This document shows, in pieces, positions 1 through 11,700 of a stretch of 64,000 nt of DNA (position 1 is its first letter; each line of letters opens with the position of its first letter). Under the pieces are notes generated by a model. That model was given only the letters and a program-made list of their open reading frames with translations, did not search any database and was not told where the DNA came from. The stretch is from the NCBI GenBank assembly GCA_019973155.2, contig BPQB01000003.1, forward strand, positions 1,240,001 through 1,304,000, written 5' to 3'. The position numbers and the translations under genes were made by a program. The stretch is from Phanerochaete sordida (taxonomy: Eukaryota; Basidiomycota; Agaricomycetes; Polyporales; Phanerochaetaceae).

Positions 1-2220
1 TGACATTGCTTCTCCCACCGCATGCTGAAGCGGGATCCGTGCCATCGCACGTGTACAACAAGGGTTCAGCCTCGCAAATGCTAAGTGCGCTCCACTAAAC
101 GTCAGCGTGACACGGTATTTCTGTGGGCCCCTCCCATGTACACACTCATTAAGCTCGATAGAGCGATGGAAGCTAACCCAACTCGACACGAAAGGAAAGC
201 CATTTATAGCCAAAGTGACAGCTGCAGCTTTCGATTCGCTAGGGCTGGCTGGTATAAATAAGCCTGCCATGAGGCACGGGGCGAGGAGGGTGGCCGACGC
301 AGCGGGACAGCCGTAGATGCATCGTGGCAAAGGCAGAGCTGAGCCTTTTCCAAGAGCGGAAGGACGATAGCCCTAAAAGGAAGGATTTGATGGGATTTCC
401 GAGCGGCGGGAAGCCCTCGCACCGCCAGCTCTGGTCTCATGACCGAGGCTGCTACGAGAACGAGCCAGGACGCTGTGATAGCCTTGTGTCTGCGCTTGGT
501 ATGACAGTGGTTACGTTATCATCACGAGCGACGTCGAGCGACAATATGAAGTTCGCGGCGGCTTTGCGGGGAGCCGGGCCACGAACTCACTGAAATGAGG
601 CGGAGGAAGACTCGGTTTCCCATCGGGAATGTGCCAAGCCACGCTGCGCTGGGCCAAGCTCAAAGGTGTGGGCAGCGAATGAGATAGGATGATCCTCGCC
701 TCCTGCGCATATCTCAGATGAGTGCAGTACATCGGCGGACTGATACACAGTCCCACACCAGCCAGATAGAGAGCTCAAAGAGCGTAGAAGGGCCCAGTAA
801 TGGCGTATGCAAAGGGTCTGGGCATGCTCCCTGGCGGCCGCTCGGTCGGAGTGTTCACATGCATAGTCAGCGGCGGGCGTGCTGCACCCTGAGCGATGCG
901 TCGGAGTCGACGCGGGTCGTCATCAGCGCAACCCAGACTAGCCTGGGGAGGCCCCGCAACGCCCCGGCGGCACCTCGCCGCCAGCCGCCGTTTCTGGACG
1001 CCCCGGACCCTGCGCCCCTGCTGCGTTGTCGCCCGACCGCCCGCGCGACGCGGCCGCGGGCCCGCTGCTGCGGCTGGCGCACAGGCCCCCCCGCGTGCCC
1101 GCTGGTTCTCGAGCACGCAGGCCGCGCTCGTCATACACCGGACGGCGGTGTGGGGCGCGGCGCGACAGGCGTGGGACGCGCTGCCCCGCGCGGCGGCGCA
1201 CACTCGCACGTCACCGCGAGCAATTGCCATCCCGCCCGCGCGCCGCGCTGCGTTCTCGAAGCCCATGGCGCGGGGCCAGCGCCTCCGCACGCGGCGGACC
1301 CTGCGCTGACAGCGAAGCCGCGGGCGCGGGGGGCGTCCCTGCCGCAGGCTGCGGCGCGGCGGCCGCACGCCGAGCCCGGGTCGCGCACGCCTGCACGCGG
1401 TGGGAGCGCAGCCGGCGAGTGCGCGCCCCCGAAAGGCAGGCGCAGCCCGCGCGCCCTGCCCGCGCCTGCCCCCACGCGCATTTTCTGACGAGGCCCGCGC
1501 CCGCCAGAGAACAAGGCGGCGACACGTTGGGCAGCAACCGCGCTGTTCGCGAAGCCTTCGGCGCTGCGCGTCGTGCAGGCCCGTTCTGGGGCGGGCCCGT
1601 CGCCACGCGCTCGCGTTCTCCCCGACGGCCGCCTTGGCGGCGCCGCGCGCCTCGACGCCAGCACGCCGTCACGCGCCCGCACGACGCCGAGGACACGATC
1701 GCGCATTTGGTTCCGCGAAGCGTGCGTTGCGCGATCGCGGCGGGTGGAGGCGCCCGTGCGCCACGAGGCCGCTGCGGTTTGGGCGAGTGCCCGGCGGGCT
1801 CGGGCATCGCGCGATGACGCAGCTGCGCCGCCGCCCGACGCGGACGCCCGGGGGCGCAAGTGCGGCTCGAGCGGCGGACAGCAAGGTTAGGCATGGCTTG
1901 GCGCTACGGCACGCGTCGCCAGCAGAGGCACGGGCTCGTGCGCGCGGGCTACTAGTTCGCCGGCTAGCCTGTACTTTGGGGCACGCTGTGCGCCGCGAGG
2001 ACGGCATGTGACGCACGGAGAGAGCAATATAAATACTGTATTGAACAATGCCGATTAGAAGATGTGTGTACAAGGCGGTAAAAGCGAGTGAAAGCAATAT
2101 CAAAGATGAAAGTATGCTACTGGCAGGGACGGGGATAGAGCACGATGGAGGACAGCCGAGAGAGAGCAAGGATCCAAGCAAGATGTAGAACAGAGTAGAT
2201 TCGCCGATCCCGATGTCGCC
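1..2220. other. Intergenic, no supported gene; very GC-rich block 900-1900
   Basis: No reading frame here resembles a protein family I recognise, and I found no chain of exons with fungal splice signals. From about 900 to 1900 the sequence is extremely rich in G and C, so stop codons are rare and long frames stay open on both strands at once (for example 718-1488 plus and 1131-1859 minus). Their Arg/Ala/Pro-rich composition is what random GC-rich DNA would give. The first 900 bases have ordinary composition and show nothing clear. Confidence 0.6.
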
Positions 2221-3665
2221 CTATCGCTTGCGAGCATACACCTGCTCGATGCGAATGTACGACGGGACTTCGGCGTCGAGCAGCTCCGTGCGCACATCGT
2301 CCTCGAGGGGATCGAGGATCTGCTCCGGGACACCGGTGCCCAGCAGCAGCGGGCGAGCAGACAGCAGGAATTGCTGAGAGAAAAATGAGCTGGCCGTCGA
2401 GCACGCATACAGACACGACCACGTACCAGGATATCATCGCGCATAAGCCCGCCGTAACGGTTGAGCGTGCGGGCGCGCTCGTCTCCGGCACGATTCCAGC
2501 TCGTGGTCTGGTACCACCACTCGCGGTACTCGACGTCGTAGAAGCAGCGCCGGCGCATGACCCAGTAGTGGAGGTAGTTGGCCGCGTCGGGCTCGCCGCC
2601 CTGCTGCTGCACGGCGTGGTGCGCAAGGTTCATCCAGCGCGCCAGCGCGCTCGCGTGGAGCGGCATCGGGCGCATGTCCTCGCCGTAGATGCGGAAGTCG
2701 AACTCCATGAGGTCGATGAGGCCGCCCGGCTTCAGGGTCAGCGCGATCTGGTCGATTAGCGACTCGTAGTCGCGAATCTGTTGATAGGCGCGGTCAGCGA
2801 TTGTCATCACCCGGCCGACGGGCGGGCGCGCGCCACCGTCGCGATCGGCTGCGCACCCGTCGCCCTGCGCAGCGGCGGGCCACTCACCCCAGAGGAGATG
2901 AGGCGCACGTGCGCGACGTCGAACTCGTCGAGGAAGTGCTGCAGGCCGAGGTTGATGTCGTCGATCTCGGACCTGGGGAGGAACGCCGGCGTGAGCGCGG
3001 TGCACAGGCCCGTGTGGGCGACGAGCACGCACCTGCAGTTGGGCGGCATATGGCGGCAGGAGGGGTGCCTGTAGCCCTGCGCCGCGCTCGGGCATACGCC
3101 GTCGGTGCACGTCACGCGCATCGGGACCAGGTCGACTGCCACCGCGTCGACGTGCGGGAAGTCGTGTGCGACGTCGAGAATCCTGTACTTGATGTGAGTG
3201 GCAGGTAGTGCGCTGCATAGAAGAACGCACCAGCTCCCGCTGCCGCATCCAAGGTCGACGACCGCCTTCCGGGGCCCACCAACGTCCGCGAGCACCTCGT
3301 ACATCGGCTCCGGATATTTGCCCTGGACTTCGATGAACATCTCGTGCTGGAAGTCTACAGGGCAGTCTGAGCAGCAGCACACGGCAGCCAAAGACAAAGT
3401 ACTCACCCAGCCGCTCGAACTCGTCAGAGTCCGCTGGGAGGCGGTAGATTTCCGAGTAATTATTGAGATTCCGGCCAAACTCTTCGCGGAACGCGCTCGC
3501 GCGAATGCACGAGTTTATGCTCATGACGGAGGGAGCGGGGGTGCCCACGTCCACGGACGTGACAGAGCTCGCGCCGACGGACACGCTCATGAGGGAGCGG
3601 GCGTCGGCGGAGCTGGCGTCGCTCTCGTCGCCGGAGTCCATGTCGACGTCGTGGAGGAGGTCCAT
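2221..3665 (-). CDS. SAM-dependent methyltransferase, fungal LaeA/TAM-like
   Basis: A class I S-adenosylmethionine-dependent methyltransferase; the substrate cannot be told from sequence. The start at 3665 opens an acidic, Ser-rich N-terminus of about 85 residues. Exon 2 carries the SAM-binding motif I, VVDLGCGSGSW. After an intron the protein continues ILDVAHDFPHVDAVAVDLVP (motif II region), then a DDINLGL segment and LKPGGLIDLMEFDFRIYG (post-motif region typical of fungal trans-aconitate-methyltransferase-like proteins). A final intron at about 2373-2427 joins the frame to a C-terminus ending VYARKR and the stop at 2221. At least five introns of 45-85 bases are needed. Paralogues of this type are numerous in Agaricomycetes. 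The fold is secure, the substrate unknown. Confidence 0.85.
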
Positions 3666-4823
3666 GGGCGGCGGTGCGGGAGATAGAGGAGGGTGGCGGG
3701 GGCCTAGCGAGCGTCGCGGTGCATGATATAGGACTTGGGGTAGAAATCAGAGGGCCTGCCGGCGGAGCAGAGGGTATGCTTCGGGAGCGACCACAGACTG
3801 CCCTCCGGGGACACGAACACTGCGAGCCACGTGCCGCCCCCGGCATCCTCCTCCGCCGCCGCACTCCCACTCCTTGATCACCGTCCACAGCCGACCGTAC
3901 GAGCTGCCCCCGCCGACACCCCCTCCCACGCCCGGACCCCGACGAGCAGCGCCCCGCCGCCGTCGCCCGCGTCCCCCAGCCCTGAACCTTCCTCGCTGCC
4001 CCGCCGCCGCCGCCGCCGCCGCCGCCGCCCGCCCGCCGCCCTGGCTCGCGGCTGCCCCATCTGCGCAGGCCGCCCGCGAAGACGGCCCCGCGGGCTTCGT
4101 GTGCAGGTGCGTCCACATACCCCGCTTGGCACCTTGGCAGGGAACACGACGTGCGAGCGCACCCGCGCGCAGCGCGCGCCCGCTGGCATTCATTCAAGTC
4201 TGCGGCCCTGCCCCACGTCCGCCGCGTCCGCCTCGCGCTGCACTGGCACCGCACCGCCCGGCATCCCACCGCGCGTGTTGCGCTGCGCCGTCACGACCCC
4301 CGCCCGCGCCCAGGGCTGCAGCCGCCCGCACCTTTTCTGTGTCGCGCGCGCCGCCGCCGCGGCCTCGCCTGGAAATCAGTCACGGTACGCCCTTAAGTAA
4401 GGCGGCGTGCGCGACGGGGCTTCGCGCGCTGCACGAGGCCGCGCGCAGGGCCAGGCGGAGAAGCCGCCGGCCGCCGACAGGCTCGCCGCACGCCCACGCG
4501 CCGCGCAGAAGCCCCAGCGCGACCCCGCTCGGACGCTGTCCCGTCGCGTGGCCACGGCGAGGACGCCGCCGGCCTCCCAGAGGCCCTGTGCACCGCCCTG
4601 CCCCCGACGACGCCCCGCGCATCATCAGGCCCCGGCTCACACGCGACTGGACGAGGCTGCCCCCACTTGCAGGTCCGAGCCCGTGCCGTCGGTGGCAGGC
4701 GATCGTCTCGTTCAGAGCTCCCGCGTCGCAGCAGCATGGGAAGGACGGAGGATGTATTTAATTATGACGCGATTCTGTTCCCATTGGATGTACCGTACAA
4801 CTTTACAATGCTATGGATTCAAT
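3666..4823. other. Intergenic: upstream of methyltransferase, downstream of het-C
   Basis: A GC-rich spacer of about 1.15 kb between two minus-strand genes. It would hold the promoter of the methyltransferase (starting at 3665) and the 3' region of the Het-C gene (stop at 4824). It contains a GCC/CCG trinucleotide run. The long frames on both strands are Arg/Pro/Ala-rich and look like by-products of composition. No gene seen. Confidence 0.6.
4000..4031. repeat. GCC trinucleotide microsatellite
   Basis: About ten uninterrupted CCG/GCC units lie in the non-coding stretch upstream of the methyltransferase gene, followed by imperfect GCC-rich sequence. It is likely length-variable between strains. 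Confidence 0.9.
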
Positions 4824-7800
4824 CTAGTATTCGTCTTCCTCGCGGTGGTGATGGTGGTGGTGGTGGCGAGGCCGCTCCTCGTCGTCGTTCAGATTGAGCC
4901 GCTCGGCACCGAACGTCTCGTCCGAGTTTCCGCCCCCGTATCCATACCCGCGCGACTCGCTCTGTCCATACCCCCCACCGTACTGCTCGCCGCCGTAGTT
5001 CGTCTGGCCATAGTCGCCGCCGCGGCTTTCGCTCTCGCCGTAGCCTCCACGCCGCTCGCCTTCGCCGTAGCTACTGCCATAGGCACGGCTCTCGCTCTCG
5101 CCGTACCCACCACCGCGGCCCTCGCTTTCACGATAGCCCCCGCCGTAGCCACGACCCTCGCTCTCGCCGTAGCCGCCGCCACGGTAGCCCTCGGAATCCC
5201 CGTTCCTGCGCGCACCCTCGTCCGCACCATACCCTGCGCGTTCCTCGCGCCGATATCCCCCGTCCCGGCCGTACGCGTCGTCGCGGCGCCCGTAGCCCGC
5301 CTCGCGGGCGTACGCGTCCGGCCGCGCCGCGGCGTACCCGCTGCTCTCGGTCGTGTAGCTGCCGAAGCCGCCGTCCTCGCGCTCCTCGCGCGCGTACTCC
5401 GCGGTGCCGCGCCTGGCGCCCGTGCCGCCGTAGCCCGACGCGCCGTACGTGTCGCGCGCGCTGTCGTCCTCCGCGGGCTGGACGTACGCGGGCTGGTAGG
5501 ACGGCGCGTAGCCGCCGCCGCCCTGCGCGTAGGGCTCCGTACGACGCGGCGCGGCGTATGCGCCTGAGCCCTGGTTGTAGCCGTACGAGCCCGAGTCGCC
5601 GCGTGCCTCATCGTCGCGGTACGCGTTCCCGGCGGTGTAGCGGCTCTCGCGCTGCGCACCGTCGTCCGCGCCGTACGCCTCGGTGCGCCGCCCGCTTCCG
5701 TACGAGCGTCCGTACGCGGGCTCGCCCGCCTCGGCACGCGCCGAGTACGCGCCGTCTGCTGGCGAGACCCGACATCAGCTGTCACTGCACGCGTGCTTGG
5801 CGCCACCATGGAGACACGCACCGCCCTGCGGGTCCGCGGAGGCGTATCCTCCGCCGGCCGCCCCGTACGACTGCTGCTGCGATCTGCCCTGTCCGTACGA
5901 GCCAGGCGTGTCGCGGCCCCCGCCGCCGTAGCCGCCCTGCGCGTACGCACCGTGCGCGGCCTCGCCGTGCACCTGGCCGTACACCTGCTCCGAGGACGCG
6001 ATGTCGTCGTCCGCGCCCTGGCGCTTGTTCTTGCCCGCGCGGACGCTCTCCTGTGGCAGCCCGTTGCTGTCAGCGTGGCGTCTCAGGGCACAGGCAGAAC
6101 TCCAGACGACGTGCCTTGCTCAGGGCGGCGACGATACGCTCGGATTCTTCGGGCCCGAGGCTACCGATCCAGCGTTCCATCTCCTCGAACATTTCCTGCT
6201 GGATGCGGGAACGGCCGACGTTGAAGTAAGGATGGTGGAACGCCTCCAGGATCCGGTCAATAACCCGGTCGGGAGTCTCTTCATGGTTGTACCAGGCCTA
6301 TTGTTAGTGCGTCAGAGAGATGGCAACGCGCGAAGATGGAAGCCCACGGACGTCAACAATGAGCTTAACGGTGTATCGGACTACAACGAGAGCCGTCTTC
6401 CCCGCAGGCTCGTTGAGGATAAGGGAAAAGTGGTCCTGACGGTGTATCGGTGAGCTTCGACTATCACCGTTAGCATGCATGCGTGTTGTCTACCTTTGAT
6501 AGCAGACTGTGGGATGGATCCGAGGCATCGGGGTTGTCGAAAACCTGTCACATGCTCAGCACGGCATGCTCCTGAACAGTCGCTGACAGTCGCTACCAAC
6601 CTCGTACTGATCATCCGAATCAATGACAGCCTTGCTGCCTTCGCTGAGGACCGCGGTAACCTGCTGAAGGACGGGCTGTTTACGAAAAGCATAAGCAACA
6701 AGGGCATACGGGAGGCAGTGTCTGAAACGCACGGTGAGGTAAGGCGCGAGGATGGTATACACAACTGAAGCATTGTGAGAACATTTCTTGCACAAACAAG
6801 AGAAACCTCGGCTCACAAGCATTGAGGGCATTCGTGATCCCGTCAATAAGGCTCTCGAGCCCGGGTATCATCTCGATCTTCTTGAGAATGTCCCTGTAAA
6901 TGTCATCGCGCCATTTGAGGAGCTGTAGCAGCTGGTCCTGAACCTCGGGCGGCATGATGTCGTCCGGATTGAACTGATACGCTTTGGCTTGCTCCTGCAT
7001 GTCGTCAGCCTGTGAGACCTTATCCTCGTCATGTGAGCCCCCAATTGGCAGCTTCTCCAGCAGCGAGCGGAGAAGCGAGGAGTCTCCGCCGCCCTGCGAC
7101 GCGTTCGCGAGGTTCTTCGAGAGGTCGACGACGCTCGCCTGGCTGAGATGGCTGGACAAAAAATAGCCTATCAACAACGTGTGCATGCGCAGCAGAAACA
7201 TGATGCATTACTCTGTCGCTTCTCCCATAAGGGAGTGCAGGAAGTCAGCACTGCCGAAAGTGCCCGTTACGAGCGGAGGTGCAGGGCCGTTCGGGGTGTT
7301 AATAATAACTGCCACGTCCGTCAGCGCAAGTACTTGCGCAGCATGCAGCTTCCGACGCACCATTTTCCCCTACATGGCAGAAGACCTGCTCGTGCCCCAT
7401 CTTCCGGAGCGCGATCTCGCACCAGTTGCTATGCGCAAGCAGGTCTTCCATCGTATGGAGGCCGGTACCGAGCAGACGGAACGCCTCCCAGAGGTCTGCG
7501 CCTTCCCGCCCCTGCGCACGGCGACCGTACTCAATGCAGGCTTTGAAGATGCGGCGGACGTGGGCAGTGGACGTATCCCAGCCGCGGCCTTCGGTCGCCA
7601 TGTAGTTCTGCCAGTATCATGAGGGCTGCGACCGCGGCATCCTGTGTAACGACACACCTTCATTCCGGTGCGTCGGTCAATCTCAAGCTCTTCGGGGTTC
7701 ACCGGCGGCCTGAGCTTCGGGTGGAATCGTCTGGGGTCGCCTTCCTTCTCGCCGTAACCCCTGCAGGATGTGCTGCGTTTAGCAAGCACATTGAAGGCAA

Positions 7801-8472
7801 AGGTGTCGCGAACATACTTGGGATTATCAATATGTTCGACAGGCAGATATACGCCTAGGCGGTCGGGCGTGACTTGATATTCCTCGGTCGCGAACCCAAA
7901 CGTCTGCAAGTCGCCGCGTCAATGGTGCTTGCAACGTTCATTCGCATTCGGACTTGCCAGGAAGCCAAGGATCGACACGATGAGCACGAGCGTATCCGAC
8001 GTGAGTTTGCTCAGTCCTGCGATGTCCATCGCCTGAGAATAGTCGCGAAGCCAATTGCCCTGCCATCGACGCGATCAGACGCGATTCACGCAGAGAGAGC
8101 ACGGCGGCACGTACGAAGTACACCTTCTTCACATCTTCCTTCGAGAACTTCGAGCCTCCAGTCGCTGCACCGATGATAGACTGCGCGAAGCCGAGCAGGC
8201 TGCCGCCTGCGACACCGCCAGCCGCCGCGGATTTGGCGAGCTCAGCAAGCACGTTCTCGATGTCACCATGACGGAATGCCTTGTCTGAGAGTCGACACGA
8301 AGGTTAGTGCCTGACACGACAGGCAATGCTAATGCATAGATCTGTGATTAGATGTCTCACCGTTGAGGTACGCAAAGTCCGGGATCTCGCCGGCGCCAAA
8401 GGCGTGCGCCTGCGTCGGCAGCAGAACGAGGACGGTGCAGAGTATGAGCAGTGTCGAGGACGTAGAGATCAT
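4824..8472 (-). CDS. het-c: Het-C family heterokaryon-incompatibility protein with Gly/Tyr-rich tail
   Basis: Homologue of the HET-C protein that controls vegetative incompatibility in Neurospora; its role in basidiomycetes is unproven. The start at 8472 is preferred because it opens a signal peptide (hydrophobic stretch LLILCTVLVLLPTQAHA) followed at once by the family signature FGAGEIPDFAYLNGE. Later exons give DKAFRHGDIENVL, KVYFGNWLRDYSQAMD, EHIDNPKYV, ELEIDRRTGMK, LLGTGLHTMEDLLAHSNW and FSLILNEPAG, in the same order as in the family. After a FHHPYFNVGRSR segment the last roughly 370 residues are low complexity: imperfect GYGESESRG units, then a run of six His before the stop at 4824. About nine short introns are needed; one splice near 5770-5840 is uncertain. 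Roughly 1,000 residues. It is unrelated to het-C2 (glycolipid transfer protein). Confidence 0.9.
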
Positions 8473-8740
8473 GGTGGTATGGAGGAGAAAGCACGTAGAG
8501 AGCCGTTTGCGAAACCCCAGACCTGGGTACAAGCATGATGTCAAGGCTTGGCATAGGCAATCGTCGTCACCTCCCAGTTCAGCCAAAAAGCCCAGAGAAG
8601 TCTTTTGAGCGCGGAGATTCTTTCACGCACGCAGACATCGACGACCGAATAAACTAGCAACTTCGTAACAGTACAATAAGTGACAGCAGAGACATAGAGT
8701 ATGTACTACAGGATAGCAAACAAACAGGCAGAGTCCTGGG

Positions 8741-11700
8741 CTAGCCCAGTTTGACCTTCTTCGTGGGCTGCGGCGTCCCCTGCTTCTCACTACCCTTGCG
8801 CTTCGAAGCAGTCCCTCTGATGTTCGCCACCATGTCCCTGTACTTGTCACGAACCTGCTTCGCGATGATTCCAACCTCCGAGTCTGCGCCGTTGAAGAGC
8901 AGGGCATTGTCGATCATGAGGTCCATATCCGCTTCCCAAGCGTCGATGCTATCGTACTTGTCCGCGTCGAGCTTCTGTCGGATCGTGCGCAGGTCTCGCG
9001 CATTCTTCTTGGGAATGACGTCGAAGTAGGTCGGAATGCCAAGGAGGACAGGGTCGACAGGCTCCCGGAACACGAACGAGCTGTCGATCACAAAGAAGTG
9101 GTGAGTATGAGAAAAGGAGAGCGATCAGAGGGGCATACAGAGGGTCTGCTACCAGCTTGTTCATCAGACCTTGTAGAGCCTTCTTCTCGTTCAGCTGGAG
9201 CTTCTTGGCGAAGACCTTGGCCCACAGGGACTTCCAAGTCTTCTCGACAACATCCGCACAGTTGACAGGGTAGGTGGTCGGCGGGTTGAATTGCCGGCAG
9301 TTAGCGAGGATGAGCTCGACGTCCTTGGCGAACTCCTCCATGGTCCGGTACTCCCCTGAGCTGAGTTTCGCCTGCATCGTCCCAAAGTCCATCGGGTTCT
9401 GAATCTCGTCGTAATAGGTGGGACACCCATCGCGGACGGGATCCACAGGTTGCAGGAAGAGTGCAGCGTCGGGCATCTTGACGAGAGTGCGGAGGATGTC
9501 CTTGCACTTTCGCTCGTTGAGTGGCGTAGCAGACTGCTGAGGTGGAGACAGTTTCTTGGGCTTTGGAGTTGGGACAGGGCTCGGAGCTTCACGCTCCTTG
9601 CCCTTGATGGAGATCTTCGGAAGGGACGGCTCTTTGGGCGGCTTGTCGTTCTTGTGAATGCCGTTCTTGGCTGGGGCAGGGGCAGGGGCGGGAGATGGCC
9701 TAGCACTACCCTTCTCCGAAGAACGTGCCGAGGGAGCTGCCGAAGGACCTGCCATAGGAGCTGGCGATGCGGCGGCTGACCTCTCTTTCTTGGCGGGCGT
9801 CGCGAGCGCCAGTATCTCGTCCTCATCGTCGCCGCCGACGGGTGTCGCCTTCTTGCGCTTGCCGATAACGACTTTCGGCAGTAACAGCTTGCCTCGCTCC
9901 CGCTCCCGTTCGCGTTCTTTCTGCTCTGCCTCGCGCTCCTTCTCCTTTGCACGCTCCCGCTCCCTTTCTCGCTCTTTCTCCCGCTCTTTCTCCCGATCCC
10001 GATCCTTGTCGCGCTTGTCCTTCTCCTGGCTGACGGCTCGGTACTTCCGCACCTCATCCTGCGCTCTCTCGATCGCGATGACTTCTTCAAGTAAGTCGGC
10101 GTCCGCAGACTGGTCGTCGAAGTAGGACTCCGCCGTAGTGGACTTCGCCAGCGGTGTCGGTTTGGACTCCTTCGGCTTCTTGTCTTTCAGCTTCTTGGAC
10201 TTGGGAGTCTCTGCGACTGGTGTCGCTGCCGGACTGGCCGCAGGAGAACCATTGGGTTTCGGTCCTCCAACCTTGAGCTTGATGATAGGGCGCGGAGCGG
10301 GTGATGCGCTAGCCGCAGTCGAGGGCGCAGGAGTTGGCGTCGCAGGGGTCGGCGGGATCCTCGCCAACGGATTTATCTTGATACTGGGCGTTTTGACAAC
10401 AGGCGTAGGCACAGGTGCAGGTTCCGGCTTGCGCGCTGTGGCAGCTTTGGCTTCTAGCGTCTTGTTGACTCGAGTCCATTCTACTTCGACGTCAACACCT
10501 TATTTCTGGGCCACGGATGAGAGATAGACATACCCTTGTCGAAGTAAGTCTCGAGACGACCAGCCTCCTCGTGGACGAAGCTCCGCGGAGCGTTGTACAG
10601 CTTCGCATTATGGATTATGAGGCGGAAGTCCTGCTCGAACTCGGCGCGATTCTTGTACATGCCCTGATCGAGCTTGACGCCCATCGTACCAAGATCCATG
10701 GGGTTCTTGATGACCTGCATATAGCTACAAGGGATGAGATGCGCGAGCCTTAACAAAACACAACACACTTACTCGGGAGCACGGTCGCGAACGGGGTCGA
10801 CAGGCTGTCTGAACAGCGGCGCAGACTTGTGGGCGACGAGCTTCTTGAGTGTCGCACGACATCCGACGAGATCCTGCGTGGTCATGCCACCAGACTGAGC
10901 CTTCGGAACGTTCTTCGGCGCAGCCCTCGCCTCTGACTTCTTAGGCGCGGGGGTCTTGGGAGGCGGAAGCTTGGGGATTGCAAACCCGTCATTTCCAGCC
11001 TTCTTGACCTCTGCACGCGGGGTGTCGGGAGCACGAGACGTGACTTCGACGCGAGTGCCGGTGCCAGGCAGCTTGAGCTTCCCAGAGCCGACTGTGGGAG
11101 TTAGCGGGCTCTTGATATTAGGTACACTAGCCTTGATGGATAACGTGCGCTGCAGCTTGAGAGGAGGCTTGGGTGTCGGTAGTGGAGGTGGCACCTCCGC
11201 GACGGGTGTGGGAGGGAGGTGAATGATGACCTTGGGCGGAGCCTCTGGCTCGGCCCTGAAGATGAGGTCTGCCATCTTGAGCAGGCACCAGCGCACCTCA
11301 CGATCGACATCCGCAGACCTAAGATTGGTGAGTATAGCCTGCCAGGAACGTAGCAATGGCGATACATACAGCGCGATTGGTAGCAGGAAATTACGCAGAA
11401 CAGGGTTCTTCCCGACATCCTGGTCCTTCCGGAGGGCTTTGAACATGAGGTCGACCTCGCTCTTCTGGCTCTCCTTCTTGTTCTCGCCACCCACACCATC
11501 CTCTTCGACAAGAACGGATTTCGACTTCTTGAGGGCGTCCATCTCGCCCATGGTGACCAGCAGGGCGAGACTCTGGCAGGCGTTGCGAGCAACATGCCGG
11601 CGGATGATGCGCGACGAATCGTGAGTCATGGTGGCGAGGATGTACTGGGTGATATTGGGGGTGTACCACTTCGTGAAGAAAAGAGAGTCGAAAGCGGCCA

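Noticed and set aside
718..1488. 256-codon plus-strand frame and several overlapping frames on both strands
   Set aside because: They exist because the DNA is so GC-rich that stops are rare; composition is Arg/Ala/Pro and no domain or splice pattern supports them.
4889..5950. Long minus-strand Arg/Thr/Ala-rich frame
   Set aside because: It is an alternative frame of the Het-C Gly/Tyr-rich tail, whose true frame gives regular GYGESESRG-type repeats and a proper stop.
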